From CAZQSL01 sp964595945 (GTDB taxonomy: Bacteria; UBP15; UBA6099; JAJRTR01): DNA of 12,349 nucleotides. The notes below the pieces were generated by a model. It saw only the letters and a list, made by a program, of their open reading frames with translations, had not been told where the DNA came from and ran no database searches. The DNA lies in NCBI GenBank assembly GCA_964595945.1, contig CAZQSL010000106.1:1-12349 (forward strand), given 5' to 3'. This document shows, piece by piece, positions 1 to 6,180 of this stretch. The stretch's first letter is position 1. Each line of letters begins with the position of its first letter. Made by a program: the position numbers and the translations under genes.

Positions 1-367
1 ACTCCACTCGCACACAACGCTTGTGCCCCGGCTGCCCGCCGATCCTGCGCCCCGTACCCTTCCCGCCCTTGCCACTGCCGGCTTGACAATGTCGCTCGAC
101 GATCGTACCGGTGCCGATGCACCCCATCCGCATGATCGCCGCCTCCCGGCTTGACAATGTCGCTCGACGGCGGCTTCGATGAGTTCCCGGAATTCTTGCT
201 GAGTCGCGCAACCATCTCTTCCAACCTCGACACAGACTTTTCCAGAACAATCACGGTGTTCTTCAGCGCAACCACCTACTCGCGGAGCTGGATATTCTCA
301 TCGTGAAACTGCTGGTTTTCCTACGCAGCTCGATAACTTCTGCCGCAAATTCCTCACACGTTGGCAT
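1..367 (-). pseudogene. Degenerate IS66-family transposase, N-terminal part
   Basis: On the minus strand a frame opens at 367 (MPTCEEFAAEVIELR) and soon meets a stop. Shifting frame then reads a coiled-coil-like stretch containing ALKNTVIVLEKSVSRLEEMV, followed by VARLSKNSGNSSKPPSSD. That string is the typical start of IS66 TnpC transposases, where a leucine-rich helix precedes an NSxNSSKPPSSD motif. A further frame change gives GRRIGGQPG, matching the family's R-x-x-GGQPGH motif. At least two frameshifts and one in-frame TAG (in the codons after the ENIQLRE stretch) make it non-functional as read. The rest of the transposase would lie beyond the left edge. Family assignment rests on motif recognition only. 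Sequencing error could mimic some shifts, but the internal duplication (78-101 and 146-169) argues for real decay. Confidence 0.68.
78..169. repeat. 24-base direct repeat inside the transposase remnant
   Basis: Two identical 24-base copies lie at 78-101 and 146-169, with core CGGCTTGACAATGTCGCTCG on the plus strand. Read on the minus strand, both encode the SSDIVKP stretch of the transposase start, but in different frames because the 68-base offset is not a multiple of three. A local duplication is the simplest explanation, and it contributes to the broken frame. Confidence 0.85.
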
Positions 368-512
368 GTCTCTTTTTTCATGCCTATATTCAACTACTTA
401 TTCGGAGAATTAATAGATGCTCTATTGTGCGCTATCGTCCTGTATGCGGCCCGTGAATGGTTACGATAGGCTCTTTACAAATGGAGTTTTTCGTAATAAA
501 GGTCACCGTGAT

Positions 513-1142
513 TTATGGTTCCAGTTTTGTTGGAATCAGAGACATCCTTGTCCGCATTATCGCAGCAACTTCGGCAACTCTTCTGCCGACTCCTTTTGCG
601 AGGAGCAACCCCGTCTGGTCTTCCTCAATTGATCCGTCGGGTTGGCTTACGACAGTTGCACCGATGTGAGAAGTAGGCTGTCCGTCACTTACGACAATCA
701 TGTCATGGCAGAGCATCACTACGTGTATCGACTGGATGGCAAGCTCCTGCCCTCCATTTCTGCATCCTCCGACGGCTATAGCTCCCCCGACACAATTTCT
801 GAGCATGAACCCGTTGCGTCTGAATACAACTGACCTGTCCAGAAAGGCCTTGCATTGTGAAGACATCCCCACAAGATATACCGGCGTAGCTATTATCATT
901 CCCGCAATATCCGGATCGGAAAACAATGGTATCAGCTCATTGAAGTCGTCGTCCTGCGAGCACCGTAGCCCATTTTTGCACGCACCGCATGCCGTACATC
1001 CGTGTATTGTTTTTCCGGCGAGATCGACCATCACGGTTTCGATTTCAGGCGACATTTCTTTGATCGCAGCGAGGCTTGCCTGAAGTGCGTGACAAGTCGC
1101 TTTTTCCTTTCGCGGACTGCATGATACTCCTATGATTTTCAT
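513..1142 (-). CDS. Iron-sulfur flavoprotein / FMN reductase-like flavodoxin-fold protein
   Basis: A 209-residue protein of the NADPH-dependent FMN reductase/flavodoxin superfamily. Residues 1-16 (MKIIGVSCSPRKEKAT) form the first beta strand and the FMN phosphate-binding loop. At 49-61 there is C-x2-C-x2-C-x5-C, the compact motif that binds a [4Fe-4S] cluster in archaeal-type iron-sulfur flavoproteins (Isf). IIATPVYLVGMSSQ (83-96) and GGCRNGGQE (125-133) match family motifs around the flavin. The expected activity is electron transfer between a ferredoxin-like donor and an acceptor through FMN and the cluster, in the cytoplasm. The start chosen is the ATG at 1142, preceded by GAGGG eight or so bases upstream; an upstream TTG at 1157 would overlap that site. 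It lies 232 bases downstream of another flavodoxin-fold gene on the same strand. The true substrate is unknown. Confidence 0.85.
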   Translation of the reverse strand: MKIIGVSCSPRKEKATCHALQASLAAIKEMSPEIETVMVDLAGKTIHGCTACGACKNGLRCSQDDDFNELIPLFSDPDIAGMIIATPVYLVGMSSQCKAFLDRSVVFRRNGFMLRNCVGGAIAVGGCRNGGQELAIQSIHVVMLCHDMIVVSDGQPTSHIGATVVSQPDGSIEEDQTGLLLAKGVGRRVAEVAAIMRTRMSLIPTKLEP

Positions 1143-1374
1143 GGTAATCCCTCGCAAACTATATTATCCCCGAATCCTGCAACAGAATCCGGAGCTTGCA
1201 TCTATTGCGATTATTTTATATGTCACAATGGAGAAAAGCAGCATTATGGCAATTATTATGCACAGCACAGAATGATATCTGCCAACAACTATCGACCAGT
1301 CACGGAAGCGCCGGCATCTCAGCGGGCATATCGACAATCACGAGTTACGTCTTCGCGTCAACCCATTGAGGGCA

Positions 1375-2271
1375 TCATCCTATTGGATACACCACATTCA
1401 GCGGAGATTCCCTGCAGGCAAGAGGCCCTTTGCCGGCGCCTCCGTTAGTGATCAGCCATTCCAGTCTCGAAGCGGGAGATTTGATTGCTCCAGAGGGACA
1501 AGCATTATGACACTCGGTGCAGTATATGCACTGTGCTCCGCCCATCTGCCCGTGCGGCTGGGCGGATCGCATTTCAAGCCGTCTGACAGGACACGCTTTT
1601 ATACATTGACCACAACCCGTGCATTTGCCGTAATCAACTATCATGCCAGGATGCAATAGGAGCTTCAGCCCCTTTTCATTGAACATGGCAGTATCTACAT
1701 ATTTTGTCCTGAACCCCTGATAGTCGAGGCTATGAGAAATATCTACGGGCTGTTGCATGTCAATCCCGGAAAGCCTTTCAGCAAGTTCTCTCACAGATGG
1801 TTGAGCCTCGCTGCCTGGCCGTCCCTCGTGCAGTACCACATCGTACTTTCTTGAAAGAGAATGCCTGCCGGCAATTTTCATCGCCAGTACCGGGGTTCTG
1901 CCCGACTGTTTCAGCAACAGCGCTACCTCGCGAAGCGCTATGCCCGAAGATATACCTCCCCATGTAATGAACGGAACAGCAATCCGCCCCCAGGCAACTG
2001 CATCCGCGCTCGGCAGCGAAAGCAGGATGGTCTTGACATTTTTTTGAATATGACCCGCATAAACCGGCCCTCCGACCATGATGCAATCATGCGGCCTTGC
2101 CTTTTCGGTCAGATATTGTCCGATCGCAATAGTTCCATTATGGAATATTCCATTATGGTCAAGCTCAACTCTTTGAACCTGATGACCGCAAGTGACCAGC
2201 TCTTGTCCCAACATTTCCGAAACGATACTCGTGTTTCCTGTCGCGCTGAATGTCACTATCAATATCCTCAA
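1375..2271 (-). CDS. Flavodoxin-ferredoxin fusion (EFR1-family-like)
   Basis: About 298 residues, two domains. Residues 1-175 are flavodoxin-like: RILIVTFSATGNT (2-14) carries the FMN phosphate loop and MVGGPVYAGHIQKN (65-78) the next flavin-contact segment. Residues 205-265 are a bacterial 2x[4Fe-4S] ferredoxin with C-T-G-C-G-Q-C-I-K-A-C-P (217-228) and C-I-Y-C-T-E-C-H-N-A-C-P (248-259). This matches proteins annotated as EFR1 family ferredoxins, expected to pass electrons between FMN and iron-sulfur clusters. The start is taken as TTG at 2271, because GGAG lies eight bases upstream, the family alignment begins there, and a TATAAT at 2312-2317 would put transcription start near 2305. ATGs at 2286 and 2298 are alternatives. 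It is divergent from the radical SAM genes. A 15-base tandem duplication sits near codons 39-46. Confidence 0.88.
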   Translation of the reverse strand: MRILIVTFSATGNTSIVSEMLGQELVTCGHQVQRVELDHNGIFHNGTIAIGQYLTEKARPHDCIMVGGPVYAGHIQKNVKTILLSLPSADAVAWGRIAVPFITWGGISSGIALREVALLLKQSGRTPVLAMKIAGRHSLSRKYDVVLHEGRPGSEAQPSVRELAERLSGIDMQQPVDISHSLDYQGFRTKYVDTAMFNEKGLKLLLHPGMIVDYGKCTGCGQCIKACPVRRLEMRSAQPHGQMGGAQCIYCTECHNACPSGAIKSPASRLEWLITNGGAGKGPLACRESPLNVVYPIG

Positions 2272-2311
2272 TGTACCGACTCCCATGTTATCCGTCATAC
2301 TCGTTGACACA

Positions 2312-2317
2312 ATTATA
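2312..2317 (-). promoter_or_regulatory. Candidate -10 box for the flavodoxin-ferredoxin gene
   Basis: The minus strand reads TATAAT exactly at 2317-2312. No good -35 is seen about 17 bases upstream (TTCGGA is the nearest weak match). Transcription would start near 2305, leaving about 34 bases before the TTG start at 2271 but too little leader for the ATG at 2298. It sits in the divergent region 2272-2578. Confidence 0.35.
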
Positions 2318-2378
2318 CACCTGTAACCCCCAGTCCGAAAGAACACATTATTCTCTTGCGTTTTGCATTGCAGGCTCC

Positions 2379-2516
2379 ATGAACGATGAAACTCATCAGC
2401 GAAACGAAACTCTGGATATTCCCCAAAACTCCCCGACACAGCCTGAAATGACATGGCTTTTCTCTTGCTGTCTGGTCCCTCAAGGGCAGATTGTAAAATA
2501 TCTTACGCCAGAGTAA
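2379..2516 (+). CDS. Possible 45-residue peptide upstream of the radical SAM genes
   Basis: An ATG frame beginning MNDETHQRNETLDIPQNS and ending GQIVKYLTPE, with a W-L-F-S-C-C stretch in between. The N-terminal half is hydrophilic and acidic, and the C-terminal third is hydrophobic with two adjacent cysteines. That layout would suit a leader-plus-core precursor peptide for a radical SAM enzyme. AGG lies four bases before the ATG, a poor and close ribosome binding site. The frame ends 62 bases before the first radical SAM gene, on the same strand. No recognised precursor family matches, there is no clear promoter, and a minus-strand extension of the flavodoxin-ferredoxin frame also covers the stretch. 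It may be a chance frame; it is listed because of its position. Confidence 0.25.
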   Translation: MNDETHQRNETLDIPQNSPTQPEMTWLFSCCLVPQGQIVKYLTPE

Positions 2517-2578
2517 AAGTGCGGAATTTTAACTGCTATCCAATTCGATACATGTATTTTTTACACCGCTTCTGTATA

Positions 2579-4177
2579 ATGAAGCAGAAGGGATTTTGTG
2601 AATATAATCCGGAATGGGCGCAAATGATGATTTACCCCGAACATACCGCGTATGAGAAACGTCATTGGGTTCGTGTCACAAAAGCATGCAATAACCGGTG
2701 TGTATTCTGTCTTGACAGGGATATGCTCGATGGCCATCAGGTGGGACTGGACGAAATAGCTGATGATCTCAGGCGGGGCAGGGCACGGGGAGCCGAACGA
2801 GTCGTGATCTCCGGCGGCGAGGCGTCCACGCATCCTGATTTCGTGAAAATCATCGAACTCGCAACCCGGCTTGGATATACGTGGGTGCAGACGATCTCCA
2901 ATGGCCGCATGTTTGTCTATTCTGATTTCCTCGACAGGGCGGTAGCTGCGGGACTGCGTGAAATCACTTTTTCGCTCCACTCGCATGAAGAGGGAAAATT
3001 CGATCGGCTGACCGGCGCGCCGGGTTCATACGGGCAGGCTGTCAGGGGGCTCGTCAACGCTCTTCGCAAGGGTAATCTTGTCGTCAGCATCGACATTGTG
3101 CTCACAGCGATCAATAGCCCTACGCTGGCGGAAACAGTGACTGTGTTCGCAAATCTCGGCGCGAGCGAATTCGATCTGTTGTATCCGGTGCCTTTTGGCA
3201 ATGCGTGGCATAACCGCGATGAAGTCATGCCCGATGACAGGACGGTCGCGCGGCAACTGAAAGCGGTGTTTGCGGAAGCCCGGAGGAGAAATCTTGTGAT
3301 CTGGACAAACAGGCTGCCTCCGAGGCTGCTCGAAGGCAACGAAGTATATATCCAGCCTTCCAGTAAGATGTACGATGAAGTCTATGGCCGGCGGGCGATG
3401 TTCGAGGAGTTTTTTCGCGGCACGCATGATTTTCCGTGTGGCGGCGGCGAAAGATGCGGGTACTGCTGCATGGCTGGTTTCTGTGATTATCTGCGGCATC
3501 TGCGTGAAGTATTCAATGGAAAGGGCGGAGGAATGTTGCTGGTCGATGATCTGACTGCTGACCCGATAGAAATACTGGGGCGCGTAAAAACCGGTACGGT
3601 GATCATCGATATGCTGCCCGGCACCGGTATGAAAACGCTCGGGGAATGTGTCGGGAAATGGCGGGCGGCCGGAACAGTGGTACGATTGAGGCTCAGATCA
3701 CTTGAGGTAGACGTCGCCGGTCTTTCGGAAATCGCGGATGAAATCGAAGTGATTGTAAATAGGTTTAATGTACCGCGACTGATCACCAGGCCACTCCCTG
3801 TACGTGGGAATGCGAGAGTGATCCTGTCTCCCCCTGAGTATCTGGATGATGAATATGCCGCTGATGTCACGGGCCTGCGCGTTTTTTTCAAGGAGTACAA
3901 CACACTTTCGCTGCCGTATGATGTGTCAGTGCGGGGAGTCCCGTATTGTCTGCTCGATGGTCAGCAGATCGAAGAAGGCATCCCCGTGACAGAACTCGGA
4001 ATGATCACCGAGAGCGGTAGTCCCGACTTCGATGCAATCGTTGCCGGTTATTTAAAATCATCGCACTGTGCGCAGGGCATGAAGTGTCTGACGTGTCCTG
4101 AAAAGCATCGTTGCAAAGGGCTTCATATCGAATACGCAAGGCTGTACGGATTTGGGGAAATCCGCGGCATGGACTGA
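2579..4177 (+). CDS. Radical SAM protein with two C-terminal cysteine modules
   Basis: A 532-residue radical SAM enzyme; the substrate is unrecognised. C37-x3-C41-x2-C44 (TKACNNRCVFC) binds the SAM-cleaving [4Fe-4S] cluster. SGGE (78-81) and QTISNGR (104-110) are the usual SAM-contact strands of the partial barrel (about 30-245). A first cysteine group follows at C287, C293, C296, C297 and C302. Residues 319-450 form an extra alpha/beta segment without the CxxxCxxC motif, then VPYC457 and C497, C503, C506, C512. That tail closely matches the tail of the next gene (CPEKHRCKGLHIEYARLYG here against CPADRYCEGPWREYVDLFG there). The protein is much longer than its 305- and 311-residue neighbours. 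The start is uncertain: ATG 2579 has no clear ribosome site and overlaps a TATAAT (2575-2580); ATG 2624 is the alternative. It leads a three-gene same-strand group. Confidence 0.87.
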   Translation: MKQKGFCEYNPEWAQMMIYPEHTAYEKRHWVRVTKACNNRCVFCLDRDMLDGHQVGLDEIADDLRRGRARGAERVVISGGEASTHPDFVKIIELATRLGYTWVQTISNGRMFVYSDFLDRAVAAGLREITFSLHSHEEGKFDRLTGAPGSYGQAVRGLVNALRKGNLVVSIDIVLTAINSPTLAETVTVFANLGASEFDLLYPVPFGNAWHNRDEVMPDDRTVARQLKAVFAEARRRNLVIWTNRLPPRLLEGNEVYIQPSSKMYDEVYGRRAMFEEFFRGTHDFPCGGGERCGYCCMAGFCDYLRHLREVFNGKGGGMLLVDDLTADPIEILGRVKTGTVIIDMLPGTGMKTLGECVGKWRAAGTVVRLRLRSLEVDVAGLSEIADEIEVIVNRFNVPRLITRPLPVRGNARVILSPPEYLDDEYAADVTGLRVFFKEYNTLSLPYDVSVRGVPYCLLDGQQIEEGIPVTELGMITESGSPDFDAIVAGYLKSSHCAQGMKCLTCPEKHRCKGLHIEYARLYGFGEIRGMD

Positions 4178-4290
4178 GCAGACCATGTGTTTTTGAGTCC
4201 TTGCCCTCGAAGGTTTTCGGTGAATGTGTTATTATGTGACTGCAAAGTAAACGTGCGGAACAACCGCAGTCAGCGGATGGTCTGCGAGGA
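4178..4290 (+). promoter_or_regulatory. Inverted-repeat-rich leader between the first two radical SAM genes
   Basis: GCAGACCAT (4178-4186), starting right after the preceding stop codon, is a perfect inverted repeat of ATGGTCTGC (4277-4285), which abuts the GAGGA ribosome site (4286-4290) of the next gene. Nested inside are TGACTGC (4237-4243) with GCAGTCA (4266-4272), and a hairpin TGCGG-AACAA-CCGCA (4254-4268). The last two share the bases GCA, so they are mutually exclusive. This could be a translational control element or a processing site. It matches no riboswitch class that I recognise, and no open frame of useful length lies in it. Confidence 0.4.
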
Positions 4291-4299
4291 ATACCCCTG

Positions 4300-5217
4300 A
4301 TGGATCGGATAGATGTAAAAGTCGGATTTGCGTGTAACAACTCGTGTTATTTCTGTGTGCAGGCGCACAAAAAGGGCGTGCATCCTGATCGCACGACCGC
4401 GGAGATCACGGCCATTCTCGAAGAAGCGAGTGAGAATTACAGGGCCGTTGTGTTTACAGGCGGTGAAGTGACGATCAGGCCAGATGTCCTCGAAATCGTT
4501 GCAAGGGCAAAAGAATTAGGTTTCACGCGCATCCATATACAGTCAAACGGACGGCGGTTTTTTTATCGTGAATTCTGCGAAAAAATGATTGAAGCCGGCG
4601 CGACGGAATTCGGACTTGCGCTCCACGGCCATGTGCCAGAGCTCCATGACTATCTGACGAGCGCGCCGGGCAGTTTCAAGCAGACTCTTCGCGGGATTCA
4701 CAATCTCGCTTCGATGGGCATGAATGTCTTGACCAACACGGTGGTCACTAAAGCGAATTACCGGCATCTGCCCGAGCTTGCCAGGCTACTCGTCGCCGCT
4801 GGTGTCGTGCAGTACCAGTTTGCGTATGTCCATATTCTCGGCAATGCCGAAAAATACTCGCTGTCGGTAGTGCCGCGGAAATCGCTCGTCGCCCCCTATG
4901 CCAAAAAGGGGCTCGATGTCGGTATCGAAAAGGGTATACCAGTGATGACCGAGGCGATGCCTTACTGCTTTATGGAAAACTATGAAAAGTACGTCGCCGA
5001 ACGTATCATCCCCGATACGAAGATATACGATGCTGATATCGTCATAGATGACTATACGAAATCGCGCATCACGATGGGCAAGGCCAAGGGCGAACCATGT
5101 TCCAGATGCCCCGCCGACAGGTATTGCGAAGGCCCGTGGCGCGAATATGTAGACCTATTCGGATGGGGCGAATTTCGCCCCGTATCGCCGGCTTCAGCTA
5201 AACGCTGCGCCCTCTGA
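4300..5217 (+). CDS. Radical SAM protein with C-terminal cysteine module (305 aa)
   Basis: The cluster motif comes almost at the start: C12-N-N-S-C16-Y-F-C19. FTGGE (52-56) and the strand IHIQSNGRRF (78-87) follow, then LHGH (108-111), LTSAPGSF (119-126) and a barrel to about residue 215. The C-terminal part holds MPYC223, a conserved-looking VIDDYTKSR stretch (248-256), and C267-x2-C270-x5-C276 leading into EGPWREYVDLFGWGEF. Four cysteines could fully ligate an auxiliary [4Fe-4S] cluster, in the manner of twitch/SPASM-type enzymes. The length and the tail are like a widespread, to my knowledge uncharacterised, radical SAM family. GAGGA nine bases before the ATG supports the start. It is 122 bases after the first radical SAM gene and 17 bases before the third, so at least the last two are likely co-transcribed. 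The substrate is unknown. Confidence 0.9.
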   Translation: MDRIDVKVGFACNNSCYFCVQAHKKGVHPDRTTAEITAILEEASENYRAVVFTGGEVTIRPDVLEIVARAKELGFTRIHIQSNGRRFFYREFCEKMIEAGATEFGLALHGHVPELHDYLTSAPGSFKQTLRGIHNLASMGMNVLTNTVVTKANYRHLPELARLLVAAGVVQYQFAYVHILGNAEKYSLSVVPRKSLVAPYAKKGLDVGIEKGIPVMTEAMPYCFMENYEKYVAERIIPDTKIYDADIVIDDYTKSRITMGKAKGEPCSRCPADRYCEGPWREYVDLFGWGEFRPVSPASAKRCAL

Positions 5218-5234
5218 TTTTTTGGAAGTGACAC

Positions 5235-6170
5235 ATGTCTCAGACCGGTTATATACAGGTTACCCGCGAATGCAATCAGGATTGCCGCTTCTGCTCCAAT
5301 CCCCCCTTTGAAAAAATCATCGACCTCGATGAGGGCATCAGGATGATCGAGCATTACCGCGCAGAAGGCTATGAGCGCATAATTTTCACCGGCGGAGAGC
5401 CGACCATGTCTCCAGTACTGCCGGATCTCATCAGGTATGCCTCTGGCGCGGAGCTCGAATTTCGCATGATCACCAACGGACAGAAAATCGCCGATCCGAA
5501 AGTATTTGAAAACCTCTATCAGGCCGGTCTGCGAAATCTCAATATTTCCCTGTATTCAGTCCTGGCAGACGTTCAGTCATTTCTGACCTCCAACCCAGAC
5601 TCGCTCGAAAACGTCAAAAAGGCGATTGCAAATCTCGCAGGTTATCCCGATGTCAATCTCGTCATCAACACCGTAATCAATAAATACAATGCCGATCATC
5701 TGTCGCGCAACATAGAGTGGCTGCTCGCCGAAGCTCCATTCGTCAGGCACTTCGTGTGGAATAATCTCGATCCCCGCAACAACAAGGCATCGCAGTATCG
5801 GGACACGATCGCGAGGCTCAACGACTTCGAGCTCGAACTCCACAAGGCGCTACGGCTCGTCACGCAATCGGGACGCACATGCCGTGTCGAGCGTGTGCCG
5901 CTGTGTTATCTGCCGGAATTTGAATATGTCGCCACCGAGGCGCGAAAGATCGTAAAGAAGGATCGTACTGCCACCTATTTTCTCGATGACAAGGGACTCA
6001 TCATGCAGGATGTTTTTGAGTACGGGCGCGGCGAAGCGTGCGGACACTGCCGGCTGTGTGGAGTGTGTCCAGGGTTGTTTGAGATGGACGTCTATTACTT
6101 CAGCGAAGAGTTGTATCCGGTTTTCATCGATCCGGCGCAGGTGGCAGCCAGGATATTGCAGACAAGATAA
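5235..6170 (+). CDS. Radical SAM protein with C-terminal cysteine module (311 aa)
   Basis: Third of the group. C13-N-Q-D-C17-R-F-C20 is the radical SAM cluster motif. FTGGEPTMSP (51-60) and FRMITNGQK (76-84) are the following SAM-contact strands, with ISLYSVLADVQSFLTSNPDS (104-123) corresponding to the second gene's LHGH...LTSAPGS region. The tail has VPLC224 and then C269-x2-C272-x2-C275-x2-C278, a tighter, ferredoxin-like spacing than in the second gene. It therefore probably carries one radical SAM cluster plus one auxiliary [4Fe-4S] cluster. GGAAG seven bases before the ATG supports the start, 17 bases after the previous stop. The gene ends ten bases before the convergent membrane protein gene, with no visible terminator between them. 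Cytoplasmic; substrate unknown. Confidence 0.9.
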   Translation: MSQTGYIQVTRECNQDCRFCSNPPFEKIIDLDEGIRMIEHYRAEGYERIIFTGGEPTMSPVLPDLIRYASGAELEFRMITNGQKIADPKVFENLYQAGLRNLNISLYSVLADVQSFLTSNPDSLENVKKAIANLAGYPDVNLVINTVINKYNADHLSRNIEWLLAEAPFVRHFVWNNLDPRNNKASQYRDTIARLNDFELELHKALRLVTQSGRTCRVERVPLCYLPEFEYVATEARKIVKKDRTATYFLDDKGLIMQDVFEYGRGEACGHCRLCGVCPGLFEMDVYYFSEELYPVFIDPAQVAARILQTR

Positions 6171-6180
6171 TCGGGCTGTT

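Noticed and set aside
2272..2454. N-terminal extension of the flavodoxin-ferredoxin protein to 2454
   Set aside because: The extension lies before the flavodoxin first strand, has no similarity to the family and lies mostly upstream of the predicted -10 box.
4178..4290. Known riboswitch (cyclic di-GMP or similar) before the second radical SAM gene
   Set aside because: The paired segments are real, but the conserved loop sequences of riboswitch classes I know are not present in the right order.
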